From Polyangiaceae bacterium (GTDB lineage: Bacteria; Myxococcota_A; Polyangia; Polyangiales; Polyangiaceae), in the NCBI GenBank assembly GCA_020846005.1, contig JADLEQ010000044.1, positions 1 through 64,000 on the forward strand: a stretch of 64,000 nt of DNA, written 5' to 3'. The position numbers were made by a program, and so were the translations under genes. Below the pieces are notes generated by a model. That model saw only the letters and a list, made by a program, of their open reading frames with translations. It made no database searches and was not told the DNA's origin. Shown piece after piece: positions 1-8,108 of this stretch. Each line of letters begins with the position of its first letter. Positions within the stretch are counted from its first letter, which is position 1.

Positions 1-1
1 C

Positions 2-366
2 GTGCGCAAGCGTCGCCGTGTGCGGCGCGACTCGACCCTCAGCCTCGGCGGCACCGTGTACGAGGTGCCGCTCGGCTACCTCGGGGGGCAGGTCGTCACC
101 GTCGCCACCAGCCTCTTCGACGGTGCGGAGCCCGTGACCGAACTCGACGGCGCGCTGTTCCGCGACAACCATTCCTGCCGGCGCGCGACAACTATTCTTG
201 CCGGTTGGCGCCGTCCTGACGGCGGCCTGTACTGTCGCGATTCCAGGAGCTTCATGAGGTCGAGGCTCGGCAGTACGCCGACACCGTCGAGGTCTGGTAC
301 CGCAAGCACCTCGTCGAGACCATGCCGCGCGTGCGTGGCGCCGGGTACAGGACGCAAGCGTCGTAG
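2..366 (+). pseudogene. Transposase C-terminal remnants (two fused fragments)
   Basis: Two transposase tails are visible in different frames. Residues read from base 2 (RRVRRDSTLSLGG..YEVP, then a V-T-V strand) resemble the beta-barrel after the DDE core of Mu/IS481-type transposases. From about base 220 another frame reads EARQYADTVEVWYRKHLVE, then MPRVRG, which is the C-terminal signature of IS21-family IstA, and stops at 364-366. At the junction a block of about 20 bp containing GCGACAAC is nearly repeated in tandem (about 163-182 and 185-204), and both copies encode RDN-H/Y-SC, an IstA-like motif. Neither fragment has an intact catalytic domain inside the window, although the first could be the end of a gene starting to the left. 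I read this as decayed insertion-sequence debris. Confidence 0.6.
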
Positions 367-392
367 AGCACAACGAACGCCATCGCGTGCCC

Positions 393-602
393 TCAGTACC
401 CAAGCCCGTGCTTCTCTGCTTCGGCGGTCAGCTCGTCCAGCACGGCTTTCCGATGTGCGTCGTCCCGCTGCTTGTACTCGACGAGATCGGCCATCCCCTT
501 GTTCGCGAGCATGTAGGCCTGCTGCTTGTCGATCTTGAGGGTCTCGCTCGCAACCCTGAGCAGCGGCATCAACTTCGGGAACCGACGAACCTGGGGACTC
601 AT
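393..602 (-). CDS. Small hypothetical protein (69 aa)
   Basis: ATG at 600-602, with a GAGG-like purine stretch about 10 nt upstream, opens a 69-residue basic, helix-rich protein. It contains KIDKQQAYMLANKGMADLVE and ends KHGLGY. No signal peptide, membrane segment or known motif is visible, and I do not recognise the family. It lies between a transposase remnant and a recombinase remnant, so it may be cargo or leftover of a mobile element. Its amino-acid composition is sensible and the opposite strand is not, which is the main reason to believe it. Confidence 0.45.
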   Translation of the reverse strand: MSPQVRRFPKLMPLLRVASETLKIDKQQAYMLANKGMADLVEYKQRDDAHRKAVLDELTAEAEKHGLGY

Positions 603-710
603 TGGGAGCCCGCCTCGGTGCGGCCCTCGGTGGTTCCGGTGGCGTTCTCCTCGACTGCCCGGGCAACAGCCCGACGCCGAACTCGCCCAGCGTGATCCCC
701 TGAGCCGTCC

Positions 711-910
711 GTGCCGACGGCCGACGAGATCATCGCTGGGGTGCGCCATGTCGAGGCACGCCTCAGGGACGACCCCACGGGAGCACGCGAAGCACTCCGT
801 CGACTCGTCCTCGACGGGGCCATCCACATGGACCCGCAGGACGACGGCAGCTACCGAGCCCGCGCGTTCCTGCTGCCCGAGAACCTGGCGAACAAAAGCC
901 GGAAGCCCCG
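711..910 (+). pseudogene. Truncated serine-recombinase C-terminus
   Basis: From GTG 711 the frame encodes PTADEIIAGVRHVEARLRDD, then AREALRRL, then a DGAIHMDPQDDGSYRARAFL segment. This pattern is typical of the C-terminal end of large serine recombinases in actinobacteria and proteobacteria (a helix, then a beta segment with a DG...P..DG.Y.A motif). No resolvase catalytic domain or zinc ribbon precedes it. The frame then runs through the terminator of the neighbouring tRNA gene and into the tRNA itself, to 986, so the true stop is lost. It is probably the last piece of an integrase that targeted or captured the tRNA-fMet locus. Confidence 0.45.
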
Positions 911-933
911 AGCGGGGCGACCGTCCGGGGCTT
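895..933 (-). terminator. Intrinsic terminator of tRNA-fMet
   Basis: On the minus strand the sequence AAGCCCCG (903-910) pairs perfectly with CGGGGCTT (926-933). The distal side is followed by CCGGCTTTT, giving a stem-loop and a short U-run about 30 nt past the tRNA 3' end. This is one of very few canonical rho-independent terminators in the window. Confidence 0.75.
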
Positions 934-964
934 CGGGTGTCTCCCACGAGGTCGTAGGAAGCGA

Positions 965-1041
<77 letters not shown>

Positions 1042-1056
1042 TCAGTGGGGGGGCGG

Positions 1057-1084
1057 AAACTACCGCCGCCCGCTTGGCTGTCAA
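1057..1084 (-). promoter_or_regulatory. Sigma-70-type promoter of tRNA-fMet
   Basis: On the minus strand a perfect -35 TTGACA (1079-1084) is separated by 16 nt from TAGTTT (1057-1062). This puts transcription start about 8-10 nt before the mature tRNA 5' end at 1041. The perfect -35 box stands out in this G+C-rich context. Confidence 0.6.
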
Positions 1085-1136
1085 GCGCCGCGCGTAGGGC
1101 GGGCTCGGCCCCCGCGCCCGCGGCCCCCCCGCCCGC

Positions 1137-1808
1137 TCAGAGCCAGGCGTAGGCCGCGCGGATCGCCTCGCGCCCGCCCGCGGGGACCAGGGCCCCGTGG
1201 GCGAGCACGATGCGGTGGGTGTCCCACTCGAGGAGGCGGTCCGCCTCGCGGCGGCCCTTCTTCCAGTCCTGCACCGCGACGCGCTCGAGGTACCCTTTGC
1301 CGGGCGCGGTGTTGCCCATGAGGCGCGCAGCGACGCGCGTCACGGGGGAGGGGTGCTCGATCAGGTTGAGCAGCGCGTCGGCGCAGATCATCGTCCGCGT
1401 CGCCCGGTGGAAGAAGACGACCTCGTGCTCGAAGCGCGCCGAGAAGTAGAGCTGGTCGAGATCGGCCGACCACTCCGGGCGCGGCTCGTCGTCGATCACG
1501 AAGGACCACGCGAGGTCGGCCCGCTTGCGCTCGAGCCCGGGGCACGCCGCGAAGGCGGCGCGAGGGTACGCGCGCATCCAGTCGCCGACGTACAGGTGGT
1601 GGTAGAGGCTCGACGCGGCGACCGCCTGCACCTCGCCGAGCGCGTCGACCTCGGCGCGGGTCGCCGGATCGAGGGCGACCGGGCAGTGGACGAACAGGCC
1701 GCCGCCTCCCAGGCGCACGAGCGTCATCCGGGTGCCCGTCTCCAGGCCCCAGAAGCGCTGCGGGCGGTGCGTCGTCCAGACGCCGGGCGCCACCTCGTCG
1801 AGGCTCAT
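1137..1808 (-). CDS. DUF4336 (metallo-beta-lactamase-fold) protein
   Basis: The 223-residue product begins MSLDEVAPGVWTTHRPQRFW, a start typical of DUF4336 proteins, which have a metallo-beta-lactamase-like fold. Conserved-looking blocks include LYHHLYVGDWMRAYP near residue 90, a CPGLERKR segment, and IVLAHGALVPAGG at the end. The classical HxHxDH zinc motif is absent; SLYHHLYVG sits in its place, as is usual for this family, whose activity is not established. No signal peptide is seen. It begins 7 nt after the upstream ATPase stop, so the two are almost certainly co-transcribed. Confidence 0.8.
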   Translation of the reverse strand: MSLDEVAPGVWTTHRPQRFWGLETGTRMTLVRLGGGGLFVHCPVALDPATRAEVDALGEVQAVAASSLYHHLYVGDWMRAYPRAAFAACPGLERKRADLAWSFVIDDEPRPEWSADLDQLYFSARFEHEVVFFHRATRTMICADALLNLIEHPSPVTRVAARLMGNTAPGKGYLERVAVQDWKKGRREADRLLEWDTHRIVLAHGALVPAGGREAIRAAYAWL

Positions 1809-1815
1809 CGCGGCG

Positions 1816-3792
1816 TCACTCCAGCGCCTCGCCCGTCCACCACGCCGCCTCGAGCCACCCCACCGCGCGCCGCACGACCTCGCGCGGGGTCGCGCCGCTC
1901 CGCGCCAGCCGCCCGACGAGCGCCTCGAGCGCGGCGTCCGGCACCGGACCTCGCACCTTCGCGTGCACGGCCGCGACGCGCCCCGCGAGCTCGCGCGTGG
2001 CCGACTTCGCGAGCGCGGGGACCTCGAGGAGGCGGGTGCGCCGCAGGCGCAGGGAGAGCATCGACGGATCCTCGACGGCGAGCATGCCGACCTGCTCGCC
2101 GATCTGAGCGAGCAGCGCCTGGCTCTCTTGCCGGAGCTGCCGCAGCGCCTCCGGGGTCACCGCGAGGACGACCGCGCCCGCGTCGAGGGTGCCGCTCGTG
2201 TAGAAGGCGAGCGAGCGGAGCGCCGTCCGCCGTTCGGCGGGCTTCACGCCCTCGCGGAAGAGGTTCTCCGCCTCGTCGACGATGAGCACGGGGCCCCGGA
2301 GCTTCTCTAGCCGGTCGAGCAGCGCGAGCCACAGGAGGAAGCGCCGGTAGGCGTTCATCCGCACGGCGGGCTGCGCGGGCTTGTCCGCGAGATCGCGCGC
2401 GCCGAGGAACGACAGCAGCGCCGGCACGGCCGCCTCCGCGTCCTTCGCGCGCGCGAGCCCGGCCTCGGCGGCGCGCCCCGCCTCGCCCCCCGCGGCCGCG
2501 ATCTCGCCGAGCACCGCCACCAGCCGGTCCGTGGTCGCGCGGGTCGAGAGCCAGCGGTGCGCGAGGTCGAGCGGGCTCGGACGCCCAGGCAGGGGGAGGA
2601 CGGCGTCCTCGAGGAGGCGACGCAGGTGGCGCTGCGGGTTGCCGAGGTCGGCCTCGAGGCGCTCCACGTTCAGGTGGAAGACGGGGCTCCGGCGCTCGAG
2701 CGCGCGCTCCGCGAGGTGGAGGAGCAGGTGGGTCTTGCCGGAGCCGTACTCGCCCGTGAGCAGCGCGAACACCGAGCCCGTCGTCCCGTGCGAGAAGAGC
2801 TGCTCGATGCGACGGTCGATCTCCTCGTAGGCGACGCTGAGCTCGGGCACGCCCTCGGTCGGTGGCAGCCCGTGCGCCGCCCGCAAGAGCGCGCGGAGCT
2901 GGCGGGCCACTTGGGGGCGCGGGGGGCGCACCTCGGGCGGCGGATCTGGCTCGGTCACGTGATCGAGGTCGACGACGGTCGCGTGCGGCAGCGGCACGTG
3001 GGCCGGCGTGGCCGCCTTCAGGCGCATGGCGAGCGGGCGGAGCTCGTCGACGCTGCGCGGCCCCACGATCAGCGCGCCTCCGCCCGCCACGAGCACGCTC
3101 GTCGCCTCGAGGCCGCGCCCGCCGTCCACGTTGTCGATGAGCTCGCGGAGCAGCACGTAGGCGTTGCGGCGCCGCGCGGCGGGGAGCTTGGGCAGCGCCT
3201 CGGAGTGGGTGAGCGCCAGGAGCGTGCCGCGGTAGCCGAGCGCGCGCGCGAGCCGCGTGACCTCGCCCAGGGCGCGCCGGCTCGTCTTCAGCGTGAGGGC
3301 GCCCGGCGGATCGCTCGGGCGCGCGGGCGGCAGCGGGGTGCCGTCGATCCACGCCGTCAGGCGCTGGGCCTCGCGCCGCGGCCCCGCTGACACGTCGACG
3401 TACGCGCGCGCCAGCTCGCCGAGGTCGCCGTACACGCCGTGCTGCGCCAGGCCTCGCTCGAGGACGGAGACCGCCCCGTCCCCGTGCGCGTTGGCGAAGC
3501 CGTTCAGCACGGCCACCAGGCCGCGCTCGTCGATCGGCGTGCCGGGGGCGCCGCACGAGCGCAGCACCGTGCGGACGAGCGAGTCGAAGGCGTCGAGGCC
3601 GAGCATGGAGGCCAGCGACACCTCCGCCACGAGGAAGCCGCGCCGCCACGCGCGCGCCGTCACCTCGTCGACGACGCTGGCCGCGAGCCCGGGCGTGTCG
3701 GAGCAGAGCACCACCACCTCGGCGCCGCCGGACGCCGCCACGTCCTCGAGCCCCTGCTCGCGCGCGCGGACGACCCCCTCCATCCGGCTCAT
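1816..3792 (-). CDS. BREX-type ATP-binding protein with degenerate N-terminal ATPase half
   Basis: A 658-residue P-loop protein. The second half carries a textbook Walker A, GEYGSGKTH (about residues 347-355), and Walker B, PVLIVDEAENLF (about 501-512). This is the signature of the BREX-system ATP-binding domain (DUF2791). The first half looks like an older copy that lost both motifs: the Walker A region reads VVVLCSDTPGLAASV, and the Walker B position reads GTLLALTHSEAL followed by a LLRELIDNVDG segment typical of the family. No other BREX gene (pglX, pglZ, brxA/B/C/L) is nearby, so a defence role cannot be inferred. I chose ATG 3790-3792 because AGGAG lies 7 nt upstream; an ATG at 3817-3819 is also open. 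Substrate and partner are unknown. DUF4336 follows in the same operon. Confidence 0.8.
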   Translation of the reverse strand: MSRMEGVVRAREQGLEDVAASGGAEVVVLCSDTPGLAASVVDEVTARAWRRGFLVAEVSLASMLGLDAFDSLVRTVLRSCGAPGTPIDERGLVAVLNGFANAHGDGAVSVLERGLAQHGVYGDLGELARAYVDVSAGPRREAQRLTAWIDGTPLPPARPSDPPGALTLKTSRRALGEVTRLARALGYRGTLLALTHSEALPKLPAARRRNAYVLLRELIDNVDGGRGLEATSVLVAGGGALIVGPRSVDELRPLAMRLKAATPAHVPLPHATVVDLDHVTEPDPPPEVRPPRPQVARQLRALLRAAHGLPPTEGVPELSVAYEEIDRRIEQLFSHGTTGSVFALLTGEYGSGKTHLLLHLAERALERRSPVFHLNVERLEADLGNPQRHLRRLLEDAVLPLPGRPSPLDLAHRWLSTRATTDRLVAVLGEIAAAGGEAGRAAEAGLARAKDAEAAVPALLSFLGARDLADKPAQPAVRMNAYRRFLLWLALLDRLEKLRGPVLIVDEAENLFREGVKPAERRTALRSLAFYTSGTLDAGAVVLAVTPEALRQLRQESQALLAQIGEQVGMLAVEDPSMLSLRLRRTRLLEVPALAKSATRELAGRVAAVHAKVRGPVPDAALEALVGRLARSGATPREVVRRAVGWLEAAWWTGEALE

Positions 3793-3898
3793 CAGCGGAC
3801 TCCTGCGTCCTCTCGCCATCCCGGGGGAGTATCACGGCGGCGCTCGCGCCGGTTCGGCCGAGTGACGGCGGCGGGGCCGCGCCGCGGCGCCACGGCGC

Positions 3899-3927
3899 TT
3901 GACAGCGCCACGCCCGCCCTCTAAACC
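3899..3927 (+). promoter_or_regulatory. Promoter of the isc operon
   Basis: A perfect -35 TTGACA (3899-3904) is followed after 17 nt by TAAACC (3922-3927), about 20 nt before the ATG of the MerR-type gene. The 17-nt spacing is ordinary rather than the stretched 19-20 nt typical of MerR-activated promoters. This favours repression or a looser mode of control by the regulator encoded just downstream. No convincing dyad is visible in the spacer. Confidence 0.5.
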
Positions 3928-3948
3928 TCACCCATACGTAAGAGTTGG

Positions 3949-4515
3949 ATGGCCAGCCCCACCGAACCCCGCCGCCTCGCCCTCGCGCCGACCACGCTCG
4001 CCCGGTCGGTCGAGGAGGCGTCCGTCGGCGACGCCGGCCGCGCCGAGGGGGCGCTCTTGCAGGTGGGGGAGCTGGCCCGGGCCACCGGCAAGACGGTGCG
4101 AGCGATCCACCTGTACGAGGAGCTCGGGCTGCTCACGCCCCACGATCGCAGCAAGGGCCGGTTCCGTCGCTTCGCGCGGGACGCGGTGGTGCGTGTCCGC
4201 TGGATCTCGAAGCTGCAGGATCTGGGGCTCACCCTGCCCGAGATCCAGGAGGTGGTGCGCGCGCACGAGGAGAGCGCCTCGGCGTCCCACGCGGCCGCCT
4301 ACCTCCGCGGCGTCTACGCGCAGAAGCTGGAGGAGACACGGCGCAAGCTCGAGCAGCTCCGTGAGCTCGCGCACGAGCTCGAGGCCAGCCTGCACTTCCT
4401 CACGCACTGCGACGCCTCGTGCTGCTCGACGGAGACGATCACCTCCTGCCCGAGCTGCGAGCACCAGGCCGCAGCCCCCGCCCCCGATCTGGTCGCGGGC
4501 GCCCGCATCCACTGA
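3949..4515 (+). CDS. MerR-family regulator with Cys-rich tail, first gene of isc operon
   Basis: A 188-residue protein. After about 36 unstructured residues comes a MerR winged helix: LLQVGELARATGKTVRAIHL, then YEELGLLTP, a FRRFARDAVVRVRWI wing and a LGLTLPEIQEVV helix (about 37-105). A dimerisation coiled coil follows (KLEETRRKLEQLRELAHELE). The tail carries six cysteines: CDASCCSTETITSCPSCEH (about 154-172), suited to bind an Fe-S cluster or thiophilic metal. It sits 12 nt before iscS, where most proteobacteria have Rrf2-type IscR. The natural inference is an Fe-S or iron-sensing switch for the operon, but this is not shown. SoxR also carries C-terminal cluster cysteines, with a different spacing. 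Confidence 0.85.
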   Translation: MASPTEPRRLALAPTTLARSVEEASVGDAGRAEGALLQVGELARATGKTVRAIHLYEELGLLTPHDRSKGRFRRFARDAVVRVRWISKLQDLGLTLPEIQEVVRAHEESASASHAAAYLRGVYAQKLEETRRKLEQLRELAHELEASLHFLTHCDASCCSTETITSCPSCEHQAAAPAPDLVAGARIH

Positions 4516-4527
4516 ACCAGGCTCCCC

Positions 4528-5751
4528 ATGGCGATCCAGCTCCCCATCTACATGGACTACCACGCGACGACGCCCGTCGACCCGCGTGTGCTCGAGGCGA
4601 TGCTGCCGTTCTTCGGCGCGAGCTTCGGGAACGCGGCGAGCCGGTCCCACGTCTTCGGCTGGGCGGCAGAGGCCGCCGTCGAGGCGGCGCGGGAGACGAT
4701 CGCGAGGTTCATCAACGCCGAGAGTGAGAAGGAGATCGTCTTCACCTCCGGCGCGACCGAGAGCGACAACCTCGCGATCAAGGGCGTCGCCGAGTACTAC
4801 GGCTCCAAGGGGCGGCACCTCGTCACGACGACGATCGAGCACAAGGCGGTGCTCGACTCGTGCAAGCGGCTGGAGAAGCAGGGCTTCGAGGTGACGTACG
4901 TCCCCGCCGGCAAGGACGGCCGCGTCTCGCCGGACGCCATCCGCGCCGCGGTCCGCCCCGACACGCTCCTCGTCAGCGTGATGCTGGCGAACAACGAGGT
5001 CGGCTCCGTCCAGCCGATCGCCGAGATCGGGGCGGTCACGCGAGAGCGCGGCGTGCTCCTGCACGTCGACGCCGTGCAAGGCGTCGGTCGCGTGCCGTTC
5101 GACGTGCGCGCGATGAACGTCGACCTCGCGTCGATCACGGCTCACAAGATCTACGGGCCGAAGGGCATCGGCGCGCTGTACGTCCGGCGGAGCCGCCCGC
5201 GCGTGCGGCTCGCCCCGCAGATGGACGGCGGGGGTCACGAGCGCGGCTACCGCTCGGGCACCCTCAACGTCCCCGGCATCGTCGGCTTCGCCAGGGCGTG
5301 CGAGCTGATGATGCAGGAGGGCGCCGCCGAGGCCGAGCGCCTGCGGGCGCTGCGGGACCGGCTGCACCGTCGCATCGTGCAGGCGCTGCCGGAGGTCTAC
5401 CTGAACGGCCACCCCACCGAGCGGCTGCCGGGGAACCTGAACTTGTCGTTCGCCTTCGTCGAGGGCGAGGCGCTCATCATGGCGATCAAGGACGTGGCCG
5501 TCTCCAGCGGCTCGGCGTGCACGAGCGCGAGCCTCGAACCGAGCTACGTGCTCCGCTCGATGGGTCTCGACGAGGAGCTCGCGCACTCGTCGATCCGCTT
5601 CGGCCTCGGCCGGCAGACGACGGAGGAGGAGGTGGACTACGTGGCTGACCTGGTGATCGGGAAGGTGACGAAGCTCCGCGAGATGTCCCCCCTCTTCGAG
5701 ATGCACCAGCAGGGCATCGATCTCAAGAGCATCCAGTGGGCAGCCCACTGA
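4528..5751 (+). CDS. iscS: Cysteine desulfurase IscS
   Basis: The 407-residue PLP enzyme takes sulfur from cysteine as an enzyme persulfide and passes it to IscU. Visible features are the N-terminal [14 protein letters not shown], the [15 protein letters not shown] block, the PLP lysine in [12 protein letters not shown] (about Lys207), and the mobile active-site Cys in [10 protein letters not shown] (about Cys331). The C-terminal part matches the long group I (IscS/NifS) form rather than SufS. It lies 18 nt before iscU. The length is close to the usual 404. Confidence 0.97.
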   Translation: MAIQLPIYMDYHATTPVDPRVLEAMLPFFGASFGNAASRSHVFGWAAEAAVEAARETIARFINAESEKEIVFTSGATESDNLAIKGVAEYYGSKGRHLVTTTIEHKAVLDSCKRLEKQGFEVTYVPAGKDGRVSPDAIRAAVRPDTLLVSVMLANNEVGSVQPIAEIGAVTRERGVLLHVDAVQGVGRVPFDVRAMNVDLASITAHKIYGPKGIGALYVRRSRPRVRLAPQMDGGGHERGYRSGTLNVPGIVGFARACELMMQEGAAEAERLRALRDRLHRRIVQALPEVYLNGHPTERLPGNLNLSFAFVEGEALIMAIKDVAVSSGSACTSASLEPSYVLRSMGLDEELAHSSIRFGLGRQTTEEEVDYVADLVIGKVTKLREMSPLFEMHQQGIDLKSIQWAAH

Positions 5752-5769
5752 GCACCGAGGCAGGCGACC

Positions 5770-6213
5770 ATGGCGTACTCCGAGAAGGTCATCGAGCACT
5801 ACGAGAACCCGAAGAACGTCGGCACGCTCGACCAGGACGATCCCAGCGTGGGCACGGGGCTGGTCGGCGCGCCGGCGTGCGGCGACGTGATGCGGCTGCA
5901 GATCAAGGTCGGTGAGGATGGCGTCATCGAGGACGCCCGCTTCAAGACCTTCGGCTGCGGCTCGGCGATCGCCTCGAGCTCGCTCGCGACCGAGTGGCTC
6001 AAGGGGAAGTCCCTCGACGAGGCGGGCGAGATCAAGAACAGCCACATCGCCGAGGAGCTGAGCCTCCCGCCAGTGAAGATCCACTGCTCGGTGCTCGCCG
6101 AGGACGCCATCAAGAGCGCCATCGAGGACTTCCGCCGCAAGCGTGAGGCGCGCCGCGCGCTGCAGGGCGACGCGCCGCCCGCGGAGCCGGAGCGCGCCGA
6201 GGCGCGGGTGTGA
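5770..6213 (+). CDS. iscU: Fe-S cluster scaffold IscU
   Basis: A 147-residue scaffold on which the [2Fe-2S] cluster is built. All three ligand cysteines are in place (Cys37 in PACGDV, Cys63 in TFGCGSA, Cys106 in KIHCSVLAEDA), with Asp39 next to the first. The HscA-recognition motif LPPVK is at 99-103. A basic/acidic tail of about 20 residues (RRKREARRALQGD onward) extends past the usual end at about 128. The TGA stop overlaps the start of iscA (TGATG), indicating translational coupling. Confidence 0.97.
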   Translation: MAYSEKVIEHYENPKNVGTLDQDDPSVGTGLVGAPACGDVMRLQIKVGEDGVIEDARFKTFGCGSAIASSSLATEWLKGKSLDEAGEIKNSHIAEELSLPPVKIHCSVLAEDAIKSAIEDFRRKREARRALQGDAPPAEPERAEARV

Positions 6214-6620
6214 TGGTCGCCGAGGCGCACCCCCCGCCGCCCGCCGCCGCGCCGCCCGAGGCGCGACCCGCGGCCGACGCGCTCGCGCGCTCGCTCACGA
6301 TCACGGACGCCGCGGCCGCCCACGCGCGCGCGAAGCTCGACAAGCGCGGCACACCGGACGCCGCCATCCGGCTCGGCGTCAAGGGCGGCGGCTGCTCCGG
6401 GTACAGCTACGTCATCGAGTTCGCCGACACACCGCCCCGCGAGCGCGACCGCGTGATCGAGGTGGGCGGAGTCCGCTTCTACGTCGACAAGAAGAGCCTC
6501 GTGTTCCTGGCCGGCTCGGCCCTGGATTTCGAGCGGACGCTCATGTTCCAGGGCTTCAAGTTCAAGAACCCGCAGGAGGCCTCCAAGTGCGGCTGCGGGC
6601 ACTCCTTCACGGTGAAGTAG
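6213..6620 (+). CDS. iscA: A-type Fe-S carrier IscA/ErpA-like
   Basis: A 135-residue HesB/IscA-family carrier. The core begins at about residue 28 (LTITDAAAAHARAKL), contains KGGGCSGYSY with Cys61, and ends in KCGCGHSF (Cys126, Cys128), giving the three invariant cysteines. A proline/alanine-rich extension of about 27 residues precedes the core and is unusual for the family. The start is ATG 6213-6215 overlapping the iscU stop; GTG at 6210 is also possible. IscA versus ErpA cannot be settled by eye, but operon position favours IscA. Confidence 0.9.
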   Translation: MVAEAHPPPPAAAPPEARPAADALARSLTITDAAAAHARAKLDKRGTPDAAIRLGVKGGGCSGYSYVIEFADTPPRERDRVIEVGGVRFYVDKKSLVFLAGSALDFERTLMFQGFKFKNPQEASKCGCGHSFTVK

Positions 6621-6640
6621 GCCGCGCCACCTCGAGGGAG

Positions 6641-7180
6641 ATGCCCGAGCCCGCGCCCCCCGATCCGTTCTCGCTGCTCGGCCTCGAGCCGGTCTTCCGG
6701 CTGGACGAGGCGGTGCTCGAGGCGCGCCACCGTGAGCTGGCGGCGGCCCTCCACCCCGACCGCCATCACGCGGAGGCGCCGCGTGCGCGACGCCAGGCGC
6801 TCGGCGCCGCCATCGAGGTGAACGCCGCCTTCCGCCAGCTCCGGGATCCCGTCCGCCGCGCGGAGGCGCTGCTCGTCCGCCGTGGCTGGGCGGTCGCGGC
6901 GGGGTCGGAGCCGCGCCCGGCCCCGGAGCTCCTGATGGACGTGATGGAGCAGCGCGAGGCGCTCGCGGTGGCGCGCCGCGCCCGAGACCGCGCCTCGCTC
7001 GAGCGGCTCACGCGCGGGATGGTCGAGCGCGAGGCGGCGCTCGTCGATCGGCTGGGCGAGCTGCTCGACGAGCCGGCGGCCGAGGCGCACGCCGACGCGG
7101 CGCTCCGCGCGCTGGTCGAGCTCCGTTACACGCGGCGCTTCCTCGACGAGGTGCGCGCGATCGAGGACGAGCTCGACTGA
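6641..7180 (+). CDS. hscB: Fe-S co-chaperone HscB
   Basis: A 179-residue J-domain protein that presents IscU to the Hsp70 HscA and stimulates its ATPase. The N-terminal J domain has DPFSLLGLEPVF, a helix, and the HPD motif at residues 38-40 (AALHPDRHH). The C-terminal three-helix region that binds IscU is present (PELLMDVMEQREAL). The ATG follows a GAGGGAG ribosome-binding site directly. Neither hscA nor fdx follows; the operon ends here at convergent genes, so HscA must be encoded elsewhere. Confidence 0.9.
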   Translation: MPEPAPPDPFSLLGLEPVFRLDEAVLEARHRELAAALHPDRHHAEAPRARRQALGAAIEVNAAFRQLRDPVRRAEALLVRRGWAVAAGSEPRPAPELLMDVMEQREALAVARRARDRASLERLTRGMVEREAALVDRLGELLDEPAAEAHADAALRALVELRYTRRFLDEVRAIEDELD

Positions 7181-7190
7181 GGCGTCGCGC

Positions 7191-7226
7191 CGCCGCCGGC
7201 GTCGAGCGGCGCGTCAGCCGGCGGCG
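7191..7226. terminator. GC-rich hairpin between convergent genes
   Basis: A perfect 10-bp inverted repeat, CGCCGCCGGC (7191-7200) and GCCGGCGGCG (7217-7226), flanks a 16-nt loop. It spans the gap between the hscB stop and the stop of the convergent acyltransferase gene. There is no U-run, so it may be a Rho-assisted or bidirectional terminator. Confidence 0.4.
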
Positions 7227-8047
7227 TTCGCCGCCTCGGGATCCTCGACGAGCTGCCGGACGCGATCCAGCGATCGCATGGCGTAGAGGCCGTCCTCGAT
7301 CCGCTCGTCGTACGTGTAGCGCAGCACGGCCGTCGGGCGCACCTCGACCCTGCCATCGATGACGAGCGGCTCGTCCTTCACCCGCCCGAGGACGCAGAAG
7401 ATCGGGATCGTACCGTACTCGTAGAGGTGGTGGTACGCGGCGTCCATGCCCAGGCTCCCGAGGTTCGCGACGAACGCGCTCGCGAAGAACGGATCCGGCT
7501 GGACGAACGCCCTCGGCAGCCACCCGAGCGAGTCGACGGCGCGCACCAGCCGCACCGCCAGCCCGAGGATCGGCCCCGGCAGCCGCAGGAGCAGGTCCAT
7601 CTCCCGGTCCGTGTGGCTGCGCTCGTCCGACTTGCCGCGCGTCACCTGCTCGCGCACCGCGCCCACGAGCTCCGGGAAGGTCATGCGTGGATCCATGCGC
7701 TGCTTGACGACCACCACCGGGGAGCGATCGTCGAAGCGCTTCTTCGCCGAGTAGGAGAGCCAGATGCCCTCGCGCTGCCAGAGCCTGCCGCCCGACACGA
7801 AGCGGTTCAGCCGCGGGCGCTCGTCGAGCGCGCGGGTGATCGCCCACAGCACGACGTGGAAGAGCGTGGCGTGCTCGTGCTCGTCCGCGGCGCGCCGGCG
7901 CTCGAGGAACGCGAGCGTGCGGCTCACGTCGAGGCGCTGCTCGAACGTCACCGCCGACTCGTTCTTGCCGCGCATGAGCCACGGCATCATCCGGCGGTAG
8001 GGCGGCACGTCCGGCACGGGCGTGCCGTCGGGGCGGCGGAAGATCAT
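7214..8047 (-). CDS. E2-like (2-oxoacid dehydrogenase) acyltransferase lacking catalytic His
   Basis: A 277-residue protein with the chloramphenicol-acetyltransferase-like fold of 2-oxoacid dehydrogenase E2 catalytic domains: VSRTLAFLERRRA, an HATLFHVVLWAITRAL helix, PRLNRFVSGGRLW, and VANLGSLGMDAAYHHLYEYG. No lipoyl or peripheral-subunit domain precedes it. The family's active-site DHRxxDG corresponds here to YDERIEDGLYAM: the catalytic His is Glu, while Asp-Gly is kept. It is therefore either a non-catalytic paralogue or uses different chemistry. It is divergent from the PlsC-like gene, sharing about 60 nt of upstream DNA. Confidence 0.75.
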   Translation of the reverse strand: MIFRRPDGTPVPDVPPYRRMMPWLMRGKNESAVTFEQRLDVSRTLAFLERRRAADEHEHATLFHVVLWAITRALDERPRLNRFVSGGRLWQREGIWLSYSAKKRFDDRSPVVVVKQRMDPRMTFPELVGAVREQVTRGKSDERSHTDREMDLLLRLPGPILGLAVRLVRAVDSLGWLPRAFVQPDPFFASAFVANLGSLGMDAAYHHLYEYGTIPIFCVLGRVKDEPLVIDGRVEVRPTAVLRYTYDERIEDGLYAMRSLDRVRQLVEDPEAANAAG

Positions 8048-8108
8048 CCCGGGAGTGTGCCACGAACCGCCCCCGTCGCGCCTGGCACGCGGTGTGCAAA
8101 CGGCGGGC

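Noticed and set aside
1816-3792. BREX phage-defence locus
   Set aside because: Only one ATPase with a BREX-type domain is present. No methyltransferase, PglZ, Lon-like or BrxC gene lies in the window.
3928-6084. Minus-strand open frame of 718 codons opposite the isc genes
   Set aside because: It is antisense to iscS/iscU, which are unmistakable. The product is His/Arg/Leu-rich with no motif, as expected from high-GC antisense frames.
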